Shown here in pieces: positions 1 to 4,962 of a stretch of DNA of 6,632 nucleotides (position 1 is its first letter; each line of letters opens with the position of its first letter). The stretch covers positions 1-6,632 of the forward strand of contig SUVZ01000216.1 of NCBI GenBank assembly GCA_015061765.1, written 5' to 3'. This DNA is from Lentisphaerota bacterium. GTDB lineage: Bacteria; Verrucomicrobiota; Kiritimatiellia; RFP12; UBA1067. The position numbers were made by a program, and so were the translations under genes. The notes under the pieces are model-generated. The model did no database searches. It was not told the origin of the DNA and saw nothing but the letters and a program-made list of their open reading frames with translations.

Positions 1-38
1 CCGGTTCGGTAGTACCTTGAATAGTATTCGTCTTTCAT
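1..38 (-). CDS. possible 5' end of a leftward gene (partial)
   Basis: Reading leftward from an ATG at 38-36, 12 complete codons are open to the window edge (MKDEYYSRYYRT). No function can be named from so little. The start is chosen because a TGATAAAAT extended -10 box (56-48) lies 9 nt upstream, much like the two confident leaderless genes at 1778 and 2967, and because no Shine-Dalgarno is visible. The surrounding 39-120 stretch is AT-rich, as expected of a promoter region. If real, the gene is divergent from the regulator at 1778, with the repeat array between them. It could equally be chance. Confidence 0.35.
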   Translation of the reverse strand, partial: MKDEYYSRYYRT

Positions 39-147
39 AACGGGGTTATTTTATCATTTTAACCACTCGATAAATATGGCTAAACTGCCAAAAGATTTAT
101 CCTTTTCGCCAACAAATCAAACACTGATGGGATCAGTCCTTCCTCCG
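39..147. other. AT-rich non-coding stretch
   Basis: No credible gene is seen. It lies between the candidate leftward start at 38 and the terminator, and holds the candidate leftward -10 box. No palindrome or repeat stands out. Confidence 0.5.
48..56 (-). promoter_or_regulatory. candidate extended -10 promoter box (leftward)
   Basis: On the minus strand the bases read TGATAAAAT: the TGN extension plus a five-of-six match to TATAAT. It ends 9 nt before the ATG at 38. No convincing -35 hexamer is found at the usual distance. It resembles TGATACAAT in front of the gene at 2967. Confidence 0.4.
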
Positions 148-191
148 AAAAAAAAAAGGAAACCCCGGACAATGCCGGGGTTTCCTTTTTT
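148..191. terminator. bidirectional intrinsic terminator
   Basis: A perfect 11-bp stem (158-168 with 175-185, GGAAACCCCGG against CCGGGGTTTCC) has a 6-nt loop. It is flanked by ten A on the left (148-157) and six T on the right (186-191), so it can act in both directions. The longer U-tract, ten residues, is on the minus-strand transcript. A leftward RNA coming from the repeat array would therefore end here. No gene that clearly needs it is visible on either side within the window. Confidence 0.93.
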
Positions 192-263
192 GCTTTACCG
201 CTACTCTTGATTAGAGCACGGGGAGAGCGGCGAGCTCGGTGAGGAGCTTGTGCGATAGGGAAA

Positions 264-304
264 GTCCGTCGCGCGTCCGTGTGTAGTCCGTTGTGCGTAT
301 TCGT
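264..304 (+). repeat. array block 1
   Basis: Three exact GTCCGT cores at 264, 275 and 286, followed by a degenerate ATTCGT at 299 that is two bases out of phase. The block stops where the hairpin cluster begins. Confidence 0.85.
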
Positions 305-314
305 GGTAGATGTG

Positions 315-405
315 CCGAAGAAAGCGAATGCTTTCGGAGGGAAGATTCGGCGTAAGCCGAACCCGAAGGGTGCGCAAGCATCCACGCGCGTTATCCCTAA
401 CGCGC
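315..405. other. cluster of four consecutive hairpins inside the array
   Basis: Four stem-loops follow each other. First, 315-337: AAAGC/GCTTT with loop GAAT, extended by CCG/CGG across a 3-nt bulge. Second, 346-361: TTCGGC/GCCGAA with loop GTAA. Third, 368-383: GGGTGC/GCATCC with loop GCAA and one G-U pair. Fourth, 386-405: GCGCGTTA/TAACGCGC with loop TCCC. Loops two and three would be GNRA tetraloops in plus-strand RNA, which favours an RNA role in that orientation, but no known RNA family is recognised. The cluster fills the gap between cores at 286 and 411. Confidence 0.7.
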
Positions 406-410
406 CGCCA

Positions 411-532
411 GTCCGTTTCCAGTCCGTGTGCCGCGCAATCTGCCGCCGCCCATCTTGGCACGTCTGGGCTTGTCCAAGTCTGACCGAAGCCCGCCCGTCG
501 CCCGTCCGTCAGAAGCCCGTAGGCAAGCCCGT
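411..532 (+). repeat. array higher-order repeat, copy 1
   Basis: This stretch contains cores at 411, 422, 493, 504, 515 and 527 with a poorly phased GC-rich middle (433-490). It aligns with 586-709 at an offset of 175-178 nt: both begin GTCCGTTTCC, share a middle segment identical at 16 of 19 positions (446-464 against 624-642), and both reach CCGTCAGAAG before the next core. Confidence 0.75.
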
Positions 533-585
533 GTGCCGCCCGTTGCACGTCCGTAGGGGAATCGTCTGTGATAAGCCCGTGGCGT

Positions 586-709
586 GTCCGTTTCCCGTCC
601 GTGGCAAGTCCGCCGCCGCGCCACCGCCCATCTCGGAATGTCGCAAAATGTCGGCATCAGACGAATGCCCGCCCGTCCGCCGCCCGTCAGAAGTCCGTCG
701 CTGGCCCGT
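586..709 (+). repeat. array higher-order repeat, copy 2
   Basis: Diverged duplicate of 411-532, with cores at 586, 597, 608 (GTCCGC), 671, 682, 693 and 704. The middle (614-670) lacks clear 11-nt phasing, as in copy 1. It suggests the array grew partly by segmental duplication of more than ten units at a time. Confidence 0.75.
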
Positions 710-738
710 GGAGAGTCCGCCGCGTGTCGCGAAGCGAC
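671..738 (+). repeat. array block with perfect 11-nt phase, ending in a small hairpin
   Basis: Cores at 671, 682, 693, 704 and 715, and a decayed one at 726, are all exactly 11 nt apart. The last merges with a hairpin, GTCGC-GAA-GCGAC (726-738), next to the large inverted repeat. Confidence 0.8.
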
Positions 739-747
739 CATTCCCAT

Positions 748-783
748 GGCCGATTGTGGACGCGCCGACGTCCACAATCGGCC
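748..783. repeat. perfect 15-bp inverted repeat with 6-nt loop
   Basis: GGCCGATTGTGGACG (748-762) is followed by six bases and then its exact reverse complement (769-783). A weaker outer pairing, GAAGC (731-735) with GCTTC (784-788), surrounds it. It sits at the point where the array switches orientation. There is no T-tract on either side, so it is not an ordinary intrinsic terminator. It could be a protein-binding palindrome or a cruciform site. Confidence 0.9.
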
Positions 784-807
784 GCTTCACCCTGTGAGCC
801 GCCGCGC

Positions 808-894
808 ACGAACGCCACACGAACCAACACAAGACGAACGCCACACAGGACGCGACCGAACGACGAACGAACGCAGAACGAACAACCGACGAAC
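808..894 (-). repeat. inverted sub-array, core GTTCGT
   Basis: The plus strand reads ACGAAC at 808, 819, 834, 867, 878 and 889, with a partial unit (CCGAAC) at 856. Steps are 11, 15, 22, 11, 11 and 11 nt. Read on the minus strand these are GTTCGT cores with 5-nt spacers, the same architecture as the plus-strand array but with T instead of C at core position 3. No G(T/C)CCGT core occurs in this orientation here. Confidence 0.85.
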
Positions 895-946
895 ACATAC
901 GCGCCCGCTCGACAAGCGACCCTCTCAACTCCGCCGACCGTCAATC

Positions 947-1083
947 GCCCGTGTGTAGTCCGTCAGAAGCCCGTGGTAGGGCGGTCGCCCCGCGACCGCC
1001 GTCCGTCGATTGTCTGTATCTTGTCCGTGTCCTGTCCGTCGTGTGTCCGTGATATGACCTTTGTAAGTCCGTGTTCCGGCCGG
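947..1083 (+). repeat. array block resumed on the plus strand
   Basis: Cores at 947, 958 and 969 are followed by a perfect hairpin (980-1000). Cores then resume at 1001, 1012 (GTCTGT), 1023, 1034, 1045, 1056 (GACCTT), 1067 and 1078 (GGCCGG): eight consecutive phased positions. The 17-mer GTCCGTCAGAAGCCCGT at 958-974 also occurs at 504-520. The motif fades out after 1083. Confidence 0.88.
980..1000. other. 9-bp perfect hairpin inside the array
   Basis: GGCGGTCGC, a CCC loop and GCGACCGCC. The core before it starts at 969 and the one after at 1001, a step of 32, one short of three units. The hairpin thus occupies the place of about two repeat units. Confidence 0.8.
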
Positions 1084-1230
1084 CAAAGGGCATGTTCCCA
1101 CAAAGGTTCAAGAAGTCTGGACGAGATTCACTATGCCATTTGGAGGATATTCACCGGCGGCATTGCATCGTCTTCCGACTTCATGGGGCGCAAAGGTCTG
1201 TCCCTTTTCAGGGGTCCCCGTAGTTTCCAA
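1084..1230. other. non-coding stretch after the array
   Basis: No credible gene is seen. Both strands have open frames, but they have no recognisable product and run across repeats. A short stem, AAAGG/CCTTT (1192-1207), and a GGGGTCCCC tract (1211-1219) are the only local structure noticed. Confidence 0.5.
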
Positions 1231-1329
1231 TTCGGAGCAATTCTCTCGCTTCTGATGTAATGAGGCCGAGGGATGATGAGAATACGCTTTGGACTGATTC
1301 TCAAGATTACGGAGCGGACGAAATCCTAT
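1231..1329 (+). repeat. intergenic direct repeat, copy A
   Basis: Matches 1516-1609. The first part (1231-1253) is identical at 22 of 23 bases. A variable linker follows (17 nt here, 12 in copy B), then 1271-1329 matches 1551-1609 at 54 of 59. The second part holds a stem-loop, GAGAAT (1278-1283) with ATTCTC (1297-1302), whose stem is conserved while the 13-nt loop carries three of the five differences. Function unknown; it could be a mobile intergenic element or a duplicated regulatory site. Confidence 0.85.
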
Positions 1330-1515
1330 AAACCTCCCAAACAACACTATTTTATAAAAACACCAGAAACACAAGCGAAATTACCAATCTTTTCAGGGTC
1401 CCACCCCAATTATTCCAGTAAACACTGTTCATTGTTTATAAATGCGGTGGTAGAGCCTCTCTTGGATACAGTTCGCAAACTATTGCCTTGTGCCATTCGG
1501 GAGATGAGAATTCGA
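1330..1515. other. non-coding stretch between the two repeat copies
   Basis: AT-richer sequence with no credible gene. A TTTCAGGGTCCC stretch (1391-1402) resembles 1206-1218. A TTTATAAAT stretch (near 1435) is promoter-like but has no supporting -35 box or gene. The final bases (1506-1515) form the left side of the first stem-loop of copy B. Confidence 0.45.
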
Positions 1516-1609
1516 TTCGGAACAATTCTCTCGCTTCTAATAAGACCGCGGGATGATGAGAATATGGTTTGGATTGATTCTCAAGATTACGGCGCGGACG
1601 AAATCTTAT
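1516..1609 (+). repeat. intergenic direct repeat, copy B
   Basis: Second copy of the element at 1231-1329. It carries two stem-loops of the same design: GAGAATT (1506-1512) with AATTCTC (1524-1530), and GAGAAT (1558-1563) with ATTCTC (1577-1582). In copy A the left arm of the first stem-loop has decayed. Open frames across both copies on either strand give similar peptides simply because the DNA is repeated. Confidence 0.85.
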
Positions 1610-1638
1610 CCCATCCATTTATCTTAACCCCACCCGTA

Positions 1639-1659
1639 CAACGCGCAGCTTGCGCGTTG
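1639..1659. other. 9-bp perfect hairpin upstream of the regulator
   Basis: CAACGCGCA, loop GCT, TGCGCGTTG. On the plus strand it is followed by CATTTTG, a short T-run, so a weak terminator that insulates the regulator promoter from upstream transcription is possible. A protein-binding palindrome is the alternative. Confidence 0.6.
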
Positions 1660-1764
1660 CATTTTGAAGGGTGTCCCCAGTTGTTCAGAATCGGCAAAAC
1701 ATAAGCTGTTAATCTTTTTGAGGTGTTGCGCTGCCTTTTATTATTCTGTGTCGAGTAGATGTTG

Positions 1765-1770
1765 TATAAT
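1765..1770 (+). promoter_or_regulatory. -10 box of the regulator gene, leaderless arrangement
   Basis: A consensus TATAAT ends 7 nt before the ATG at 1778 (TATAATTTACGGCATG). The -35 region is weak (TTATTC at 1741-1746, spacer 18). Transcription would start within a base or two of the ATG, leaving no room for a Shine-Dalgarno. Confidence 0.75.
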
Positions 1771-1777
1771 TTACGGC

Positions 1778-2878
1778 ATGAAAGATGTGAAGATAGATGG
1801 CATTGAGGAATGCGTTGGACTCCCTCGGTATCGCGAAGTGGCCGATAAGCTGCGCGATGATATCCTTTCCGGCAAATATATGCCAGGCTCTGCGTTCCCG
1901 TCCGTGAAGATGATATGCCGCCGATTTTCCGTGTCGCATTTAACAGCGGTCAAGGCGATTGAGGCGTTGAAGCAGGTGAAGCTCATAAAGTCTCGCAATG
2001 GCGTCGGCACTTTCGTGGCGCGAAGAATGACATCTATCGGTCTGGTGGTTCCCATGCAGAAACAGGTTGAGATATTTCCGCCCATCTGTCAGGAGATTTC
2101 ACGCCTATGCATGGAACGCGGTGTTGCCGTTGATTTTGCCGATATATCGTCGGTGTCCGCCGATAAAGTGCATTCCGTTGTTATTGCAATGGCGGAAAGA
2201 ATGGTGGCGGCAGGGGTGTCGGGTGTTGTTTTTCATCCCATCGATTTCGGTGATAACGCTCTGGATGCAAACGGTGAAGTGCTGCGGATATTCAGCCGGG
2301 CTTCGATTCCGGTAATCATACTTGATACCGATATTGCCCCAATGCCGGAAGAGGATCGTTTTGATTTTGTAGGCGTGGATAATTTCGAGATCGGACAATT
2401 TGCCGGCAGGCACGTCATTGCTCACGGGGCCCGAAAGATTGTGTTTGTCTCACGAACTAAAATCAACGACAATGTCCAACGGCGGTTGGAAGGGCTTTTG
2501 TCGGCGATTTCCATGAATCGCGGCGCTAAACTAGCCGGAAAGTATTTGAGCCTTGATGAAAAACTGCTCTCCGAGAAATGGGGAAGGGCTCTTCCGGACG
2601 CTATTGTCTGCGCGAGCGACTTTGTTGCGGTGCATGTGTTGAAGATTTTGCGGAAAATAGGCAAACGATGTCCGCAGGATGTTCTTGTTACCGGCGTGAA
2701 CGATGTTGATCTCGCTACACTTGTATCGCCTACACTTACTACTGTCCATCAACCGTGCAAGTCAATTGCGCGTACGGCGTTCGAAACGCTTCTTTGGCGC
2801 ATTGACAATCCCGATGCGGAAAAGCGCCGTATTATGATTGCCGCCGAGCTTGTTGTGCGTGAGTCGACATCGCGTTGA
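1778..2878 (+). CDS. GntR/LacI hybrid transcriptional regulator
   Basis: A 366-residue DNA-binding regulator. Residues about 16-80 form a GntR-type winged helix: an N-terminal helix (YREVADKLRDDILSGKY), a PS-VKMICRRFSVSHLTAVKAI helix-turn-helix and the wing NGVGTFV. Residues about 86-366 match a LacI/ribose-binding-protein ligand domain, with FVGVDNFEIGQFAGRHV (197-213), DAIVCASDFVAVHVLKIL (274-291) and a C-terminal SPTLTTVHQP (317-326). This is the AraR-like architecture, known to sense sugars and release DNA on binding them. A longer frame starting with TTG at 1664 is open but would span the promoter, so the ATG at 1778, 7 nt after TATAAT, is preferred. It lies 88 nt upstream of the DUF4838 gene and probably controls it. 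The ligand cannot be told from the sequence. Confidence 0.95.
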   Translation: MKDVKIDGIEECVGLPRYREVADKLRDDILSGKYMPGSAFPSVKMICRRFSVSHLTAVKAIEALKQVKLIKSRNGVGTFVARRMTSIGLVVPMQKQVEIFPPICQEISRLCMERGVAVDFADISSVSADKVHSVVIAMAERMVAAGVSGVVFHPIDFGDNALDANGEVLRIFSRASIPVIILDTDIAPMPEEDRFDFVGVDNFEIGQFAGRHVIAHGARKIVFVSRTKINDNVQRRLEGLLSAISMNRGAKLAGKYLSLDEKLLSEKWGRALPDAIVCASDFVAVHVLKILRKIGKRCPQDVLVTGVNDVDLATLVSPTLTTVHQPCKSIARTAFETLLWRIDNPDAEKRRIMIAAELVVRESTSR

Positions 2879-2950
2879 CGGAATGTCGGCGATGATCTGA
2901 CGCATCCTGAAAAACCGTTATATAAAGGTCGTCTGCTGCATTTGCGTACA

Positions 2951-2959
2951 TGATACAAT
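2951..2959 (+). promoter_or_regulatory. extended -10 box of the DUF4838 gene, leaderless arrangement
   Basis: TGATACAAT: a TGN extension and a five-of-six -10 hexamer ending 7 nt before the ATG at 2967. No -35 hexamer is visible, which fits an extended -10 promoter. The stretch from GTACATG to the ATG closely matches the regulator's own promoter (GTAGATG to ATG), so it may also contain a shared operator. Confidence 0.7.
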
Positions 2960-2966
2960 TTGCGGC

Positions 2967-4943
2967 ATGAGACAAATATTCTGTTATAGCAATAGATTGT
3001 TCGCCAGTAAGTCTGATTTGCCGGCGGCAAGATTTGTGTTTGCGTTTCTATTGATGGTTGCGGGTCTTTCGCTCAATGCTTTTGAGATTGATTTGCGTAC
3101 GGCGCGAATTGACGCGACGCCTGTCAACGAGAGCCAGCGACGTGCGGTAAAAGAACTTGAAAAGCATCTTTCAATGATTGCAAAAGGCAGAAAGCCGGGC
3201 GGTGCCGCGGATTCACCGGCCATTTTTGTGATCGGGAAAGCCGCCCCTGGATTTTCAGAAGCGTCTGAATATGAAGCTCGCGCGGAGGCAGTCAACGGAA
3301 AGATTTATTTCTGGGGAGATGATTCGGGACTTCATGTGAAGCCGCCTAAGATTTCCTCTCAACGATGGGGAACCTTATATGCAGTATATGGATTTTTGGA
3401 GAAAGTGCTTGGTGTTAAATGGGTTGGTCCTGGAGACCGGGGGATCGTACTTGCCGAGCGCGATACGGTGAATGTTCCAGATGGTTGGTCCTATAGGTTC
3501 TTTCCTCCGCTGGAAGTGTCGCGTATTGCGGAATATACGGGTCGACCTGCATCTCTGTTGAGTTCGCGAAATATAAGCAGCACTCCGACGGCTCTGCGCA
3601 TCAACGAGGACCAGGCTCGAAGATTTGGTCACGATTGGGAACAATGGATGCGTCGGCTTCGGCATCAGACGCGCAAACGTTTCCCGTCGGGACATGCGTT
3701 TACGGATTGGAACCGGCGGTTTGCGGCGACTAAACCGGAGCTTCTGGCTTTGGATGAAAAAGGGCGGCGGGGGTTCCCCGGCGAGCATGAAAAGGATTCG
3801 TCAAGAGCGAGGTGGATGAAGCTTTGCGTTTCCAATCCTGCGGTCGCCGATCAGATAATAGCCGATTGGTGCGCGCGCGGCACTAACGAATATCTGAACA
3901 TCTGCCCGAACGACGCATTCAATTTCTGCCGCTGTGAAGGTTGCCGCGCATGGGATGCAGATCGCCCCGGGGAGGATTTCAACGCGCACAAGACCGACCG
4001 CTACGTGAAATTCTGGAACCGGGTGACGGAAAAGGCCCGTGCCGTGCGGCCTGACGTGACAGTGGTGACGTATCTTTATTCGTCGTATCGCTTTCCACCC
4101 CGCAGGGAAAAGCTGCAACATGCGGAGAACATGCTTTTCAGCATAGTTCCTGCACTAAATGACGATTCCGAAGGATTGATCGGCAAGTGGCGTGCGATCG
4201 GGCTCAAGCGCTATTTCGTGCGCCCCAATTATCTTTGCTGCTACACGGCTCCGGTACGCGGACTCGAGCGTTTCTTCTGCGAAGATTTCAAGCGCAATCT
4301 CGTCGGCGGCATGATAGGCGTTGACGAGGACAACTGTCCGCGGCCGCCTGCGCAGTTTGAGTTTTACACGCTGGGACGGCTTATTGCGGAGCCGGATTTG
4401 CCCTTTGAAACCATTGAGGCGGAATACATGTCGCAGTATGGTGCCGCCGCACCGGAAATGAAGGAGTATTTCGCCAGGGTGCGTATGCGCGGCGAAGCTG
4501 GGCGGAACAAGGATGTAGAGGCGAACATGCGAAAACTCAGCGGAGTTAAGGAAACGATCCTTGACGATTCGCAGCTTTACGGAGCGGTATACGCCGCGCA
4601 TACCGATGAAGATTATGCTGGTGATCTTGAAGTCGTCAAGCGCGCACTTGCCCATGACAATCTTTCCGGACTCGAGCGCTGGCGCGTGAACCGCGTCCGG
4701 GCGATGATTGAAAACGCGAGACTTACGCGCAAGTTCATTTATGCCCGGGACAAGATGAAGGTGCCGGAATTTGCCGAACTCGGACGCGAACTTATCATGA
4801 AGCGCATTGAACTTAAAGATGAAATAGACGATAAGTGCTGGGGCGCGGTTTTCCGCGGCTATCCGGCAGAAGTCCGTTGGTGGATGTGGATTAAAGACAA
4901 GTACCTCAAGGAATTTTGGGAGCCGCCGGTTCCTGTGAAGTGA
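2967..4943 (+). CDS. secreted DUF4838 domain protein, glycosidase-like
   Basis: A 658-residue exported protein. Residues 1-38 look like a signal peptide: an unusually long basic N-region (about 22 residues), a hydrophobic core FVFAFLLMVAGLSL and a likely cut after LNA. Residues about 55-170 resemble the alpha-glucuronidase (GH67) N-terminal domain, including IFVIGK (86-91) and GTLYAVYGFLEKVLGVKWVG (135-154). Residues about 235-480 match DUF4838: SGHAFTDW (241-248), LCVSNPAV (286-293), CPNDAFNFCRCEGC (313-326) and TDRYVKFWNRV (343-353). DUF4838 proteins are often found in polysaccharide-degradation loci of Bacteroidota and PVC bacteria and are thought to be glycosidase-like; no activity can be assigned here. 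The C-terminal 480-658 is helical and charged. The start rests on promoter spacing, with no Shine-Dalgarno. It lies between the regulator and a large secreted protein, with which it probably forms an operon. Confidence 0.92.
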   Translation: MRQIFCYSNRLFASKSDLPAARFVFAFLLMVAGLSLNAFEIDLRTARIDATPVNESQRRAVKELEKHLSMIAKGRKPGGAADSPAIFVIGKAAPGFSEASEYEARAEAVNGKIYFWGDDSGLHVKPPKISSQRWGTLYAVYGFLEKVLGVKWVGPGDRGIVLAERDTVNVPDGWSYRFFPPLEVSRIAEYTGRPASLLSSRNISSTPTALRINEDQARRFGHDWEQWMRRLRHQTRKRFPSGHAFTDWNRRFAATKPELLALDEKGRRGFPGEHEKDSSRARWMKLCVSNPAVADQIIADWCARGTNEYLNICPNDAFNFCRCEGCRAWDADRPGEDFNAHKTDRYVKFWNRVTEKARAVRPDVTVVTYLYSSYRFPPRREKLQHAENMLFSIVPALNDDSEGLIGKWRAIGLKRYFVRPNYLCCYTAPVRGLERFFCEDFKRNLVGGMIGVDEDNCPRPPAQFEFYTLGRLIAEPDLPFETIEAEYMSQYGAAAPEMKEYFARVRMRGEAGRNKDVEANMRKLSGVKETILDDSQLYGAVYAAHTDEDYAGDLEVVKRALAHDNLSGLERWRVNRVRAMIENARLTRKFIYARDKMKVPEFAELGRELIMKRIELKDEIDDKCWGAVFRGYPAEVRWWMWIKDKYLKEFWEPPVPVK

Positions 4944-4947
4944 CAAG

Positions 4948-4953
4948 AAAGGA
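4948..4953 (+). promoter_or_regulatory. ribosome binding site that decides the start at 4963
   Basis: AAAGGA lies 9 nt before the ATG at 4963. A nearer ATG at 4958 is followed at once by a stop (ATG ATA TGA), so 4963 is the real start. This is the only clear Shine-Dalgarno among the gene starts in the window, in keeping with an internal gene of an operon. Confidence 0.8.
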
Positions 4954-4962
4954 CTGAATGAT

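Larger units (their letters stand above)
264..1083. repeat. 11-nt phased degenerate repeat array, core GYYCGT plus 5 variable nt
   Basis: About 30 units of G(T/C)CCGT or a one-base variant lie on the plus strand, and six exact units of the related core GTTCGT on the minus strand. Within runs the start-to-start distance is exactly 11: 264/275/286; 411/422; 493/504/515; 527/538/549; 564/575/586/597/608; 671/682/693/704/715/726; 947/958/969; and 1001/1012/1023/1034/1045/1056/1067/1078 (1056 and 1078 degenerate). Core variants differ almost only by C/T changes. The 5-nt spacers vary, but CAGAA occurs three times, GTGTA and GTGCC twice each. Because 11 is not a multiple of 3 and few stop codons occur, long open frames appear in several frames on both strands; none has a ribosome site or a recognisable protein, so I treat the region as non-coding. 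I know of no named family for it. Confidence 0.9.

Noticed and set aside
256..268. GATAGGGAAAGTCCG resembles the conserved start of bacterial RNase P RNA
   Set aside because: The other conserved parts of RNase P RNA are absent downstream; the match comes from the array core plus a few flanking bases.
279..797. A 172-codon plus-strand open frame rich in Arg, Pro and Val over the array
   Set aside because: It is a by-product of the stop-poor 11-nt repeat: open frames of similar length exist in several frames and on both strands here. It has no ribosome site or promoter and its composition is low-complexity.
397..928. Minus-strand open frames over the array (126 and 139 codons)
   Set aside because: These are the reverse reading of the same stop-poor repeat. 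The encoded peptides are low-complexity and overlap plus-strand frames of equal quality.
264..1083. CRISPR array
   Set aside because: The repeated part is only 6 nt, spacers only 5 nt, and both orientations occur. No cas genes are present.
568..1260. A 230-codon plus-strand open frame crossing the palindrome and the inverted sub-array
   Set aside because: It runs through three different repeat structures and a hairpin, which makes a real protein implausible. No start signal or recognisable domain is present.
1273..1704. A 143-codon plus-strand frame with a repeated MRIRFG peptide
   Set aside because: The repeated peptide comes from the duplicated stem-loop DNA. Similar peptides arise in other frames, there is no ribosome site and no domain is recognised. 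A decayed gene cannot be excluded but is not supported.
1664..1777. An upstream extension of the regulator from a TTG codon
   Set aside because: The 38 extra residues would cover the TATAAT box, do not resemble a GntR N-terminus, and have no ribosome site.
4155..4946. A 263-codon minus-strand open frame
   Set aside because: It lies entirely opposite the DUF4838 gene, which has a signal peptide and family motifs. It is an antisense shadow.
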